Shown: positions 16,411-26,500 of the stretch, in pieces | Position numbering within the stretch: position 1 is the first letter of the stretch | How the letters are laid out: every line of letters begins with the position of its first letter | Assembly: GCA_003558125.1 (NCBI GenBank) | Contig: PWMQ01000013.1 | Span: 1-57,056, forward strand | Length of the DNA: 57,056 bases | Direction: 5' to 3' | Source: Natronospira sp. | GTDB lineage: Bacteria > Pseudomonadota > Gammaproteobacteria > Natronospirales > Natronospiraceae | Position numbers and translations under genes: made by a program | The notes under the pieces: generated by a model | Databases searched by the model: none | What the model was told of the DNA's origin: nothing | What the model saw: only the letters and a program-made list of their open reading frames with translations

Positions 16411-16939
16411 GGGACGCGGTCCTCCCGCCCTTCGGGGTTGTTTCCAGCTGTTTCAATGTCTCAGACGCTATCATGCCGGTAAAGATTCCCAACGGCAGCG
16501 CGGCAATCATGAGCCAGGGTGCCAGAAGCCAGAGGCCATCATGTGGGATCAGCAGCAGGCGCACGATAAGCAATTGTCCCCCGACATGGGCCACCGATGC
16601 CAGTGCCCCGCTGCCAATGGGGCTCAGGCCCAGGCGCAGCAAGGGGCGCACGACCGCCAGGCTGAGCAGCACCGCCAGGGCCCCCACCAGGCTGAGCAGG
16701 AAGGCCGGCGCCAGAAAGGTGCCGATCAGCAGGCTGCCACCGACCACCCGCAATAAACTGACCCAAGCGGCCATGGCCAGACCATAGCGGAACAGCACCA
16801 CCAGGGTGATGACATTGGCCAGGCCGGGCCTGAGCCCCGGCACCGGGCTGGGAATGGCTGTCTCCAGCACATGGATGATCACGGCAAGCGCCGCCAGGCC
16901 GACCACCAGGCGATCCTGTTCAGAAGTTGATGCTGTCAT
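16397..16939 (-). CDS. Gx transporter family / heptaprenyl diphosphate synthase component I-like membrane protein
   Basis: 180 residues, five or six membrane segments, and the family motif PGLRPGLANVITLVVL with repeated small-residue helices (GALAVLLSLAVV). Members are annotated either as heptaprenyl diphosphate synthase component I or as Gx transporters; the second suits a gene beside apbE. I chose ATG 16939, which gives a 20-base overlap with the upstream NusG_II gene; GGAAG lies upstream. Substrate not known: a flavin or an isoprenoid-related compound are the candidates. Confidence 0.75.
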   Translation of the reverse strand: MTASTSEQDRLVVGLAALAVIIHVLETAIPSPVPGLRPGLANVITLVVLFRYGLAMAAWVSLLRVVGGSLLIGTFLAPAFLLSLVGALAVLLSLAVVRPLLRLGLSPIGSGALASVAHVGGQLLIVRLLLIPHDGLWLLAPWLMIAALPLGIFTGMIASETLKQLETTPKGGRTASHATD

Positions 16940-17285
16940 AGCCGTTTTCTTCCGCTTCCAGGCGGATGTGAACGCGATTGGGGATGCAGGTCGCGCTGTC
17001 GCCATGTTGGCTCAGCCATCCCCGACGCAGGCAGATCCGGTCTGGGCAGGGGGCATCGGCAAAGCGAATGCGACCGTTGCTCACTTCCAGAAGGCTCTCC
17101 CCCAGGGGGCCGCTCACCGTGTATTCGCCGGCTCGGGAGAGATTGATCCGCTTCACGATTGTATCTTCCGCCATCACCAGAGCGGTATCACCGCTACGCC
17201 CATCCAGGCTCATCGCCAACAGCAGCCCCAGGCTGGCCGCCAGTATGAGGATCACAAGACAGTCGAGCAGGGACGGTCGTGGCAT
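16920..17285 (-). CDS. NusG domain II-containing membrane-anchored protein
   Basis: 121 residues: an N-terminal membrane anchor (about 8-29) and a small extracytoplasmic NusG_II domain with the motif DAPCPDRICLRRGWLSQHGD and CIPNRVHI. The three cysteines (in PCPDRIC and TCIP) are a regular feature of the group. This is not the transcription factor NusG. The start ATG 17285 overlaps the apbE stop. These proteins commonly accompany apbE and Gx transporter genes and are thought to belong to an envelope flavin/redox module; the exact function is unknown. Confidence 0.78.
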   Translation of the reverse strand: MPRPSLLDCLVILILAASLGLLLAMSLDGRSGDTALVMAEDTIVKRINLSRAGEYTVSGPLGESLLEVSNGRIRFADAPCPDRICLRRGWLSQHGDSATCIPNRVHIRLEAEENGYDSINF

Positions 17286-18334
17286 CAGGGAAGCGCTTTG
17301 ACAGTTACGTCGGGTTGGCGTTGATCGAATTCGATCCGTGCCTCCATGGCCGGTGACAACTCTACCTGGCCATCGGGCGTGACCAGCATCACGGTGTCCA
17401 CCTCCATTTGCGCCGCCAGCTCGGGCCAAGCACCGGGGCCGGCGACAAACAGGGCGGTGGCCGCCGCGTCTGCCCGGGCGCATTCGGTGCTGATCACGGT
17501 GACCGAGGCGCTGGCGTCGGCGGGGTGGCCAGTCCGCGGATCGAGGATGTGGTGATAGGCCTCACCATCATGTTCGAAGGTTCGCTCATAGTCGCCCGAT
17601 GTCATCACGCATTCTCCGTCGGTCACCGTCACGCCGGCCAGCACGCCGTCCCCGCGCGGATCCAGAATGCCGATCCGCCAGGCGCGGGCGTCAACGCTGT
17701 CGCCACCAGCACGGCCCAGGGCAAGAAGGTCACCACCGGCATTGATGATGCCGTGCTCGAGCCCGGCGGCATCCAGGTTTTCGTGCAGTCGATCCAGGCT
17801 GAGCCCCTTGGCGAAACCGCCCAGGTCCAGGCGGAATCCCTGCCCGGGGCCCCGGAGCAGGCCAGAATCGAGTTGCAGGGCGCTCACTGGGGGCAGTGAC
17901 TCAAGCAGGCCATGCAGTGATTCCTCGCTCGGTGGCGGTCCCGCTTTGCGAGGCTGACGGTGAAAGCTCCAGGTTTCCACCAATGCCCCGATGCCGGGGT
18001 GAAACAGGCCCTCGCTTTGTTGACCCAGCAGCAGCGCCTGCTCGATGCCATCGCGCAGGGAAGCGGGCACATTGGCCTGGCCGTCATTGGCCAGACGCTG
18101 ATTTAGGCGCCCAAGCTCGCCGCCACCCCAGCCGTCCCAGCGCTGCTCGTGGACCTCAAAATGGGATTCGATCAGCCGGGTCGCCGACTCGGTGGACAGG
18201 GGGCCCTCGATCAGGGTGAGATCAATCCGGGTGCCCATGGCATGGAAATGCGCCTGCTGGCGCTCTGCTTCCTCGTCTGGCTGGCAGGCACTCAGCAGGC
18301 CCGCCACCAGGACGGTCGCGGCCAGCCTCACCAT
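17285..18334 (-). CDS. apbE: FAD:protein FMN transferase ApbE (lipoprotein)
   Basis: 349 residues with a lipobox LLSAC (Cys17), so anchored in the envelope. It attaches FMN covalently to Thr/Ser of periplasmic or membrane redox proteins such as RnfG or NqrC. Family motifs: HAMGTRIDLTL, DLGGFAKGLSLDRL, NAGGDLLALG, HILDPRTGHPAD and the metal-site region DAAATALFVAG. It overlaps gshB by seven bases and the NusG_II gene by one base. No FMN-binding acceptor protein is encoded in the window. Confidence 0.93.
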   Translation of the reverse strand: MVRLAATVLVAGLLSACQPDEEAERQQAHFHAMGTRIDLTLIEGPLSTESATRLIESHFEVHEQRWDGWGGGELGRLNQRLANDGQANVPASLRDGIEQALLLGQQSEGLFHPGIGALVETWSFHRQPRKAGPPPSEESLHGLLESLPPVSALQLDSGLLRGPGQGFRLDLGGFAKGLSLDRLHENLDAAGLEHGIINAGGDLLALGRAGGDSVDARAWRIGILDPRGDGVLAGVTVTDGECVMTSGDYERTFEHDGEAYHHILDPRTGHPADASASVTVISTECARADAAATALFVAGPGAWPELAAQMEVDTVMLVTPDGQVELSPAMEARIEFDQRQPDVTVKALP

Positions 18335-19287
18335 CCTTCCAGCTCCGCCAGTTCGTCCATCAGTTGAGCGCTGATATTGCTGCCGTAGATGTGGTCCAGT
18401 TCGCGTACGCAGGTGGGACTGGTGACATTGATTTCGGTGACATAGTCGCCAATCACGTCCAGGCCCACGAACATCAGGCCCTTGTCTCGCATCACCGGGC
18501 CGATTCGCTCGATCAGCCAGTGATCTCGTTCACGCAGCTCCGATCCCTGAACCGTGCCGCCGGCGGCGATGTTGCCCCGGGATTCGCCGGCGCGGGGCAG
18601 CCGCGCCAGTGCCGGGCCGGTGGCTTTGCCATTGACCAGCAGTATGCGACGGTCGCCATCGCGGATTTCCGGCAGATACCGCTGGGCCAGGGCAAAGCGG
18701 GCGCCGCTGGCGGTCAGATGCTCGAGAATGACGCTGGTGTTGGGGTCGCCATCGCGGACCACGAAAATATCCCGTCCGCCCATGCCGTCCAGGGGTTTGA
18801 GCACCGCGTGTCCCTGATCCCGGATAAAGCCCCGCAGTCGGTCACCGTCCCGCGCAATCACGGTGGGTGGGCAGCATTCCGGGAACCAGGCGGTATAAAC
18901 CTTCTCGCTCACATCACGCAGACTGGCGGGGCGGTTCACCACCCGCAGGCCCTCGTCCGCGGCCCGCTCGAGAATATAGGTGGCGTAGATATACTCCATG
19001 TCGAAGGGCGGGTCCTTGCGCATCAGCAGACAGTCCAGGGATGACAGTGGTCCTCCCTGGGGCTCGCCCAGATCGAAATAATCCTGATCCTGGTCCCGGA
19101 CGGTCAGGGGGCGCCAGCGGCCCATGGCGCGGCCATCCTGCAGAAATATATCTTCCAGGGTCAGATAGGACAGGGCCCAGTCCCGGTTCTGGATCTCCAG
19201 CATCATTGCCAGGGTGGTGTCCTTGTGCGGGGTGATGGATTCGATCGGATCCATGACCACGCCCACATTGGGTCTGCGGTTCGTCAT
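18328..19287 (-). CDS. gshB: glutathione synthetase
   Basis: 319 residues, an ATP-grasp enzyme that joins gamma-glutamylcysteine and glycine. VGVVMDPIESITPHKDTT is the typical opening; LLMRKDPPFDMEYIYAT, VLKPLDGMGGRDIF, RGNIAAGG and FVGLDVIGDYVTEINVTSPT follow. AGGA precedes ATG 19287. It starts a tightly packed minus-strand run through apbE to tonB and perhaps to the pyrK-like gene, and is divergent from pilG, the arrangement common in gammaproteobacteria. Confidence 0.97.
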   Translation of the reverse strand: MTNRRPNVGVVMDPIESITPHKDTTLAMMLEIQNRDWALSYLTLEDIFLQDGRAMGRWRPLTVRDQDQDYFDLGEPQGGPLSSLDCLLMRKDPPFDMEYIYATYILERAADEGLRVVNRPASLRDVSEKVYTAWFPECCPPTVIARDGDRLRGFIRDQGHAVLKPLDGMGGRDIFVVRDGDPNTSVILEHLTASGARFALAQRYLPEIRDGDRRILLVNGKATGPALARLPRAGESRGNIAAGGTVQGSELRERDHWLIERIGPVMRDKGLMFVGLDVIGDYVTEINVTSPTCVRELDHIYGSNISAQLMDELAELEGW

Positions 19288-19680
19288 TGCGCTGTCCTGT
19301 GTTATGACTCAAGGCGGCTGGGCTTGGCCGTTCAGTGTACCGCCTGGCTCGGGTTTTCGAGGCCAGGGTGGACGGAAATCCGGCAAATTCCCAGTGTTCC
19401 GTGAACCAGTTCAAGGAAATTTCGTGGATTGTCCGCTAATATTATGATAGAACGCGATAATATTACCCGGTAAGGGACGGTATTCTGGTCCGCATCGGGG
19501 CAATCCATGGGTGCAAGGGCGGCTTTTGGCGTGGAAATGGCGTAGAGTGTCAAGGCACGGTAGTCGTCCGAGGGGGATCGTGTGATGGATCGGACAATGG
19601 CTGCCGCCGGTTCGGGCAACGCCGGAATGGTCCGCCCGCCAGCAGACCATGACAAGTTTCGCAATACGATGGAGGTTCCG
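19288..19680. promoter_or_regulatory. gshB-pilG divergent intergenic region with an AT-rich inverted repeat
   Basis: This 393-base gap should hold promoters for both gshB and the pil-chp cluster. Its striking element is TAATATTAT (19437-19445), an 11-base spacer, and its exact complement ATAATATTA (19457-19465). This is unusually AT-rich for the surrounding DNA, and the repeat centres are 20 bases apart, about two helical turns. I see no further coding sequence; an open frame from 19582 is only the upstream extension of pilG. Confidence 0.5.
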
Positions 19681-20076
19681 GTGGCGAATGACGGCGATCT
19701 GAGTGGACTCAAGGTCCTGGTCATCGATGACAGTAAAACCATTCGCCGCACGGCTGAGACCCTGCTGAAGAAGGCCGGCTGCGAGGTGTTGACCGCCGTG
19801 GACGGTTTCGAGGCGCTTTCGGTCATCGCCGAATCCGAACCCGACATCATCTTCGTGGACATCATGATGCCGCGTCTCGACGGCTATCAGACCTGCGCGC
19901 TGATCAAGCGCAATAACAGCTTCCGCAATACGCCGGTCATCATGCTGTCCAGCAAGGACGGCTTGTTCGACCGTGCTCGCGGTCGCATCGTCGGGTCTGA
20001 AGAGTATCTGACAAAACCGTTCACGCGAGACGAATTACTGGGGGCGATCGAGAATCACGTGCGACGCACGGCCTGA
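19681..20076 (+). CDS. pilG: Pil-Chp response regulator PilG
   Basis: 131 residues, a stand-alone CheY-like receiver. VLVIDDSKTIRRTAE with the acidic pair at 16-17, phosphoacceptor Asp60 in FVDIMMPRLDG, and LTKPF for the conserved lysine. PilG receives phosphate from ChpA and promotes pilus extension and the cAMP response in Pseudomonas. GGAGG five bases ahead favours the GTG start at 19681 over ATG 19669, and that length agrees with known PilG proteins. First gene of the cluster. Confidence 0.94.
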   Translation: MANDGDLSGLKVLVIDDSKTIRRTAETLLKKAGCEVLTAVDGFEALSVIAESEPDIIFVDIMMPRLDGYQTCALIKRNNSFRNTPVIMLSSKDGLFDRARGRIVGSEEYLTKPFTRDELLGAIENHVRRTA

Positions 20077-20142
20077 TCGTTGTTTTCGGCAAGCGACGAC
20101 GACTAAAACCCTAAAGCGACATAATTCTGGAGGAACAAGGTA

Positions 20143-20508
20143 ATGGCGACGGTCTTGATTGTTGATGACTCCCCCACCGAGGTGCATGTTTTCAAGTCCC
20201 AGTTGGAGAAGGCGGGCTACGAGGTGATTGCCGCTGAATCCGGTGAGGAAGGTCTCGAAAAGGCCCGCAGCGAAAAGCCGGATGTGATCATCATGGACGT
20301 GGTGATGCCCGGCATGAGTGGTTTTCAGGCCACTCGTCAGCTGGCAAAGAACGACAATACCCGCGATATCCCGGTGATCATCATCACCACCAAGGATCAG
20401 GAGACTGACAAGATCTGGGGCATGCGTCAGGGTGCCATCGCCTATCTGGTCAAGCCGGTGAAGGAAGATCAGCTCATCGGCAAGGTCAAGGAAGCATTGG
20501 AGAAGTAA
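20143..20508 (+). CDS. pilH: Pil-Chp response regulator PilH
   Basis: 121-residue CheY-like receiver: VLIVDDSPTEVHVF, phosphoacceptor Asp52 in IIMDVVMPGMSGF, TTKDQ and the conserved lysine in LVKPVKE. PilH is thought to drain phosphate from ChpA and to favour pilus retraction. GGAGGAACAAGGTA leads to ATG 20143. Six bases separate it from pilI. Confidence 0.95.
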   Translation: MATVLIVDDSPTEVHVFKSQLEKAGYEVIAAESGEEGLEKARSEKPDVIIMDVVMPGMSGFQATRQLAKNDNTRDIPVIIITTKDQETDKIWGMRQGAIAYLVKPVKEDQLIGKVKEALEK

Positions 20509-20514
20509 TTCGTC

Positions 20515-21084
20515 ATGGCCGACATCACCACCCTTTCGGATCTGGTCGACCAGCCCTTCCGCCTGCTGCAGGAGCTGGACCGTCGTTGCCGCCAGGCAGC
20601 AGCGGGGCGCCAGCAGGAAGCGACCCTGGAGACCGGGGACGAATGGGTGGGGGTTGGCATGCGTATGGGCGAGCACAACATCCTGGTGCCCCGGGAGGAG
20701 GTCAGGGAAGTGCTGCCCATGCCCGATCTGGCCCGAGTACCCGGTGCCCGGGCCTGGTTGCTTGGTCTGGCCAATGTTCGTGGTCAATTGTTGTCCGTGG
20801 TGGATCTCCGCCAGCTTGGCGGTGGTGAAAGCACCCCGCTGGATCGCCGAAGTCGCGTGATTGCCGTGAAGCATCCGGAAATTCCCGCTGGCCTTCTGGT
20901 CAGTGAAGTGCGTGGCTTTCGCCGTTTCCAGTCGGACGAGGCCGTGGACGAAGCGAATGATGAACTGGGGGCCGAGTTTCGCCCCTTTGTCCGCGGTGCA
21001 TTCCGCCGTGGTGAGGAGTACTGGACGGTACTCAGTTTCCGGGACCTGGTGGAAAGTCAGCTTTTCCTCCAGGCCGCTCAGTGA
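20515..21084 (+). CDS. pilI: Pil-Chp CheW-like adaptor PilI
   Basis: 189 residues with one CheW domain (about 50-175): GVGMRMGEHNILVPREEVREVLPMP-type opening split by ARVPGARAWLLGLANVRGQLLSVVDL. It links the receptor PilJ to the kinase ChpA. The tail ESQLFLQAAQ is short. It lies between pilH and pilJ in the standard order. Confidence 0.93.
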   Translation: MADITTLSDLVDQPFRLLQELDRRCRQAAAGRQQEATLETGDEWVGVGMRMGEHNILVPREEVREVLPMPDLARVPGARAWLLGLANVRGQLLSVVDLRQLGGGESTPLDRRSRVIAVKHPEIPAGLLVSEVRGFRRFQSDEAVDEANDELGAEFRPFVRGAFRRGEEYWTVLSFRDLVESQLFLQAAQ

Positions 21085-21153
21085 AAATGGCGATTGACCG
21101 GTGCAAGCACATGACCGGAATCGAGAACGATGAACGACACCAGGTGAAGACTC

Positions 21154-23445
21154 ATGGCTAAGTCCTCCGGTACCACTTCCAACAAGCTCCTCTACGTCCT
21201 GATCGTGGTGGTGCTCGCTCTGCTCGCGGCGGCGATCGTGAATTTCTTCTTCGTGACCCAGAGGGCGGCTCATGATGAGGAGTTTCTGGGGTATGCAGCG
21301 GAAGCCGCAGTCATTTCCCAGAGTGTTTCCAAGAACGCTCAGCTTGCGGTCGATGGTAATCGGGAAGCCATTCAGCGACTCTACACTGACCGTGAGCGCT
21401 TTGACCGAAACCTGGACAGGATGCGGCGGGGTAACCCCGATACCTTGCTTCCGGCCCCGCCAAGGCAGGTCCGTCAGGAGTTGAGCATTGTCGAGGATCG
21501 CTGGTCTGATACCGGCCGTGGCGCGGCTCAGCTGCTTCTGGACCAGGGGGACATGATTCGTCGTAGTCATCAGTCCCTGGAAATCATTGATGAGAATATT
21601 GGGCCGCTACAGAACAGTATTGAAGCGCTGGGCGATCGCCTGCTGGAAATTAATGCGGGAGCCAGCCAGGTATTCCATCAGGGACGGATGGCTCAGCTGG
21701 CGCCGCGTATTCATCAGTGGAGCGTGTCTCTGGTGACCGGTAGTGGTGATCCGGGTGTGGCGCAGCGTCGAATTGGTGATGACAATGCCTTCTTCGGGCG
21801 TCTGGTCCGGGGCTTTCAGGATGGCGATGACAGCCTGGGTGTGGAGGCAGTGGCTGATAGCGAGGCTCAGTCCATCCTGACCGATATCAGCGTCTACTAC
21901 GGGCGTATCAATGATGAAGTCAGCCGGATCGAGGGCCAACGGGCAGAGCTTTTGTCCGTCCATCGGGCCAATAGTGCTCTGGCGGAGATCAGTGACAGCC
22001 TGCTGGCGGGTATCCGCTCTGTTGAAAGTACTTACCGCCGTTCCATCGACGATCGCATGTTTTCGGCCACCTATGGTTACATTTTTGGTGGTTTGGCCCT
22101 GCTGATTCTGGCGGTGCTCATCTATGTCTATGTGCTGACCTCCGACACCCGTAAGGCGGCGGCGCTGCAGCAAGAGCAGAACGAGCGGAACCAGGAGGCC
22201 ATTCTGCGTCTGCTGGACGAGCTGGGCAGTCTGGCTGATGGCGATCTGACCGTGCAGGTCTCGGTGACCGAGGACATCACCGGTGCCATCGCCGACTCCA
22301 TTAATTACGCGGTGGACGCCCTCCGGGAGCTGGTGGTAACCATTAACGATACCGCGGTGCGTGTGGATGCCACGGCCCAGCAGACGCGAGCGACCGCGTC
22401 TCATCTGGCCGAGGCATCCGAGCATCAGAGTTCGGAAATTACATCCGCCAGCCGTCAGATTCAGGAAATGGCCGAGTCCATTGAGCAGGTCTCGGAGAAT
22501 GCCGAGCGTTCCACCCGAGTGGCGCAGCAGTCGGTGGAGATTGCCCATAAGGGCGGCGATGCAGTGCGTCGCACCATCGACGGCATGAACAATATTCGGG
22601 AAAACATTCAGGAGACCTCCAAGCGAATCAAGCGACTTGGTGAGAGTTCCCAGGAAATTGGCGATATCGTGGAGCTGATTAACGATATTGCCGAGCAGAC
22701 CAATATTCTCGCCCTCAACGCGGCCATTCAGGCATCTGCTGCCGGTGAGGCCGGTCGCGGCTTCGCGGTGGTGGCTGACGAAGTGCAGCGACTCGCGGAA
22801 CGGTCCGGTAATGCCACCCGGCAGATTGAAGCCCTGGTGAAGACCATTCAGACCGATACCAACGAAGCCGTGATCTCAATGGAGCACTCCACATCGGGTG
22901 TGGTGAGCGGGGCGCGCCTGGCGGAAAATGCGGGTGAGGCCCTGGATGAGATTGAGAAAGTGTCCAACCATATTGCGACACTCATTCAGAGTATTTCCGG
23001 TGCCGCCCGTCAGCAAGCGCAGGCTGCCAGTGACGTCTCTCGCACCATGCAGGTGATTCAGGAGATTACCTCTCAGACGCACGAAGGCACCACTGCCACT
23101 GCCGACAATATTGGCAAGCTGGCCGCATTGGCTACCGAGCTGCGTAAATCCGTTTCCGGCTTCAAGCTCCCGGGCAAGCAGGAGGAGCAAACCATGGTCA
23201 TGTCTTCCGAAGACGTTGACCAGGGCGAATCGGAAGCCCTTGAAGACGGGGAGATGGCTTCCCTTGAAGATATGCCGGAAGACAGTGATGATCTTTCCAG
23301 TCTGGAGTCCGGCGATATCGAAGACAGCGTTGATGAGCAGGAAGGCGGGCTGGACGAATTTGTCGATGAAATCGACTGGCCGGAAGATGATGAGGCTGGT
23401 GACAGCGAGCAGAAACGTCAGCGGGATACTGAGCGCGTGGATTGA
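21154..23445 (+). CDS. pilJ: Pil-Chp methyl-accepting chemoreceptor PilJ
   Basis: 763 residues. Membrane segments at about 11-33 and 307-329 flank a periplasmic PilJ sensor region (AVDGNREAIQRLYTDRERF). Next come a HAMP-like region and a cytoplasmic signalling domain whose hairpin reads NILALNAAIQASAAGEAGRG, the PilJ-type version. The domain ends in GFKLPG near residue 674, where PilJ proteins usually stop. Here 89 more residues follow, 37 of them acidic and 5 basic. No methyltransferase gene (pilK) follows pilJ. Confidence 0.94.
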   Translation: MAKSSGTTSNKLLYVLIVVVLALLAAAIVNFFFVTQRAAHDEEFLGYAAEAAVISQSVSKNAQLAVDGNREAIQRLYTDRERFDRNLDRMRRGNPDTLLPAPPRQVRQELSIVEDRWSDTGRGAAQLLLDQGDMIRRSHQSLEIIDENIGPLQNSIEALGDRLLEINAGASQVFHQGRMAQLAPRIHQWSVSLVTGSGDPGVAQRRIGDDNAFFGRLVRGFQDGDDSLGVEAVADSEAQSILTDISVYYGRINDEVSRIEGQRAELLSVHRANSALAEISDSLLAGIRSVESTYRRSIDDRMFSATYGYIFGGLALLILAVLIYVYVLTSDTRKAAALQQEQNERNQEAILRLLDELGSLADGDLTVQVSVTEDITGAIADSINYAVDALRELVVTINDTAVRVDATAQQTRATASHLAEASEHQSSEITSASRQIQEMAESIEQVSENAERSTRVAQQSVEIAHKGGDAVRRTIDGMNNIRENIQETSKRIKRLGESSQEIGDIVELINDIAEQTNILALNAAIQASAAGEAGRGFAVVADEVQRLAERSGNATRQIEALVKTIQTDTNEAVISMEHSTSGVVSGARLAENAGEALDEIEKVSNHIATLIQSISGAARQQAQAASDVSRTMQVIQEITSQTHEGTTATADNIGKLAALATELRKSVSGFKLPGKQEEQTMVMSSEDVDQGESEALEDGEMASLEDMPEDSDDLSSLESGDIEDSVDEQEGGLDEFVDEIDWPEDDEAGDSEQKRQRDTERVD

Positions 23446-23589
23446 TTGCCCGCGCTGTGTGGATCATTAGCCGGCAGAGACCGGCCAGGGAGTGGTCAGG
23501 TATGCGATTTGCCGCAGCCTGATCGAAAATTTCAGTCATCTCCCCCGCGGGGGTGATTGTCGGTGCAAACAGTGACCGGGACCGGAGCC

Positions 23590-26500
23590 ATGACACAGGC
23601 CGCATCCGACTCGCTTCTGTGGATTAAGAGCGAGCTCGATACTACCTTCACCCAGGCGCGCCATGGGCTTGAGGCCTATGTGGAGGATGAGGAGGCCAAG
23701 GGTCTCGATGACTGCCTGCGTGCTTTGCGTCAGGCCCACGGCACCTTGCGAATGGTGGAGGTGTTCGGTGCTGCCATGCTGGCCGAGGAAATGGAGGCCT
23801 TGGGGCGGGCAGTCGCCGACGAAGCGGTCAACGACCGCGATGCGGCGCTGGAAGTGCTCAGCCGCGGCCTCCTTCAGCTTCCGGATTACCTTGAGCGTAT
23901 CGTGGCGGGTCAGCCCGATGTGCCCCTCGCCCTGCTGTCTCTGATCAACGACATGCGTTCGGCTCGTGGCCGGCCTCTGTTGAGTGAAAGTGCAGTCTTT
24001 GCCCGGGATATTGGTGGCCGCCGTGTTACCGAGGAGGTTGCCCGGCCAGGTGCGGCGGTTGGCGACAGTCAGCAGGTGGCGGTCAAGCTACGAGGCAAGT
24101 TCCAGAAAGCCCTGTTGGGCTGGTATCGCGACCCCACTGCCGGAAAGTATCTGAAAGCCCTGTCAAAAATTGCCGAGAAGCTCGAGGAGGCATCCGAGTC
24201 GCCGCCGGTTTTCCAGCTGTGGTGGGTCGTCGGTGGGGCGCTTGAGGCCTTGGCCCACGGCGGGCTTGAGGCGGATGTCAGCTTCAAGCAGTTGATGGGG
24301 CGGGTTGATCGGGAAATCAAACGCCTGGCCAATGAGGGTGAGATCGCCATTCAGGCGGACCCACCTGAAGAGCTTATCAACAACCTGCTCTACTACATTG
24401 CCCGCTCCACCGCAGGTGGTGATCGTGTCAGTGGCATACGAGAGAGCTTCCGCCTGGATGAGTTTCTGCCAGACGAAGAGCGGGTCAAATCCGTCGAGGC
24501 CGCCCTTTCCGGGCCTAATGCGCAGCTCATGCAGACGGTGTCGGCGGCGGTCAAGGAGGACCTGGCTCGGGTCAAGGACACTCTGGATATCCATGTCCGC
24601 ATGGGGCGTGCCGAGACTGACGAACTGGAGCCCCTGTCGGACTTGCTGCGCAAGGTTTCGGACACCCTTGGCATGCTCGGCCTGGATAAGCTGAAGGATC
24701 GTGTCAGCCAGGAGCAGGACAGTCTTTCACGCATGATTGCGGCTCAGGCGGTGGACGATGACGGCCTGATGCAGACCGCGAGTGCATTGCTTCAGGTCGA
24801 GGAAAGCCTGGACCGGCAGATGAGCGGTGTCTCGGGTGCCGACGATGAAGACGATGGTGCCTATGGTGAGGTGTCCGGCGCTGTTATTCGCGAGTGCATC
24901 GTCAATCTGGCCAAGGTCAAGGAGCGGGTGCAGGATTTTGTCAAATCCCCGGCGGAAAAGGAAAAGCTGGAGGCCATTCCCGATCTGGTCCAGCAGATCC
25001 GGGCGGGCCTCGGCCTGCTGGAACTGAATCGGGCCGGGGAGATTCTCCAGGCTGCCGCCCTTTTCATCCGTGACCGTGTGGTTGGCAGTGATCAGCCACC
25101 GGCGCCAGAGACGCTGGACCGGCTGGCGGATGCCATTGTCAGCACAGAGTTTTATCTGGAAACCATCCAGCAGGGCCGAGGGTACCCAGAGTCCATGCTG
25201 GACAATGCGGAGCACTGCATATCGGAGATTGGCTACCGGCCTGGTGCCTTGCCGGGAGAGGCGAAAGAGCCCTCGATCGAACCGCCTACTGAAACTGAAG
25301 ACACCTTGGCACCAGAAGCCGACGAGGCAGTCAGTGCCGACGCCGATACGTCGGCGACCGATGGGCTTGAAATCGAGTTTGATGCAGAGCCGGGTGATGG
25401 TGCCGATGCGCCATCCGCCGACGCTTCGGATGGCGCTCCCGCCGAGTCGGCCGAGGTCAGTGAACCCGACCCGGAGCCTGCCGCTGAAACAGCGCCCACT
25501 CCAGCAGAGACGCCGGCACCCGCCGCGCCCGTTGAGGCGCGCAAGAAGATACCGGCTCCGGAAGATATCTCAGAGGAAATCGTGGATATCTTCCTGGAAG
25601 AGGCGGAAGAAGAGCTCGCTTCCCTGCGGGAGAACTATCCACGCTGGCGCGAGAATCCGGGCGACCAGGAAGCCCTGACCACTGTTCGACGCTCCTTCCA
25701 CACGCTCAAGGGTTCCGGGCGGATGGTGGGTGCGGAATTTATCGGCGAGTTTGCCTGGTCCTTCGAGAACCTTCTCAATCGCGTCATTGATCGCACGATT
25801 GATGCCAAACCGGCCCTGATTGATCACGTCGGCGAGGCTATCGAAGCCATCCCCGAGTTGGTGGCTCAGCTCAAGGGAGAAGGTGAGCCCCAAGTGGATG
25901 CGATTGGGCTGATGGAAACCGCTGATGCCTGGAGCCGCGGCGAAGAGCCAGCTCCGCAAGCAGCGCCTGACCTGCATGCCGGTAGCCTCGGCAGTGACGG
26001 CGAGGCCGAGTCCACTGCCGGGGACGAAGGCACCGAACTGCCGGGGGCTCCAGAGATGCCGGAGCAGACCCCGGCCGAGCCGGAAGTCGAAAAAGAGGCC
26101 GAGGCCGAGCTCGAGCCGCATGTTAGCGACGAGACCCAGCGGCATGAAGGCGAACAGGACGGTGATGACGATTGGCCGTCCCTCGATGGTATTAGCCTGG
26201 AAGAGGCCACGGATGAGGCCAGTCCGGATTCACTGGCGACAGAAGGCGAGGACGAGCCAGTCGATGGTCTCGACGATGAACCGGCCATGGATCCGGTGCT
26301 CTATGACATTTTCCGCAAGGAGGCCGAGCGTCACCTTGCCACCCTGGATACCGCAACCGAGGAGGTCTTGCAGGAAGGTGAAATCAGCAGTGACCTGCTG
26401 CGCGCTTTGCACACCCTGAACGGGAGCTCCCACACGGCTGATGTGAGTGAGATACCGGCGGTGATGCAACCGCTGGAGAAAGCAGCGCTGGCGATGCAGG

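Noticed and set aside
16920..17285. Transcription antiterminator NusG
   Set aside because: Only the small NusG_II domain is present, preceded by a membrane anchor, and the KOW and NGN domains are missing.
20035..21570. A 511-codon minus-strand open frame over pilH and pilI
   Set aside because: It spans three recognised plus-strand genes and their gaps; no domain or start signal supports it.
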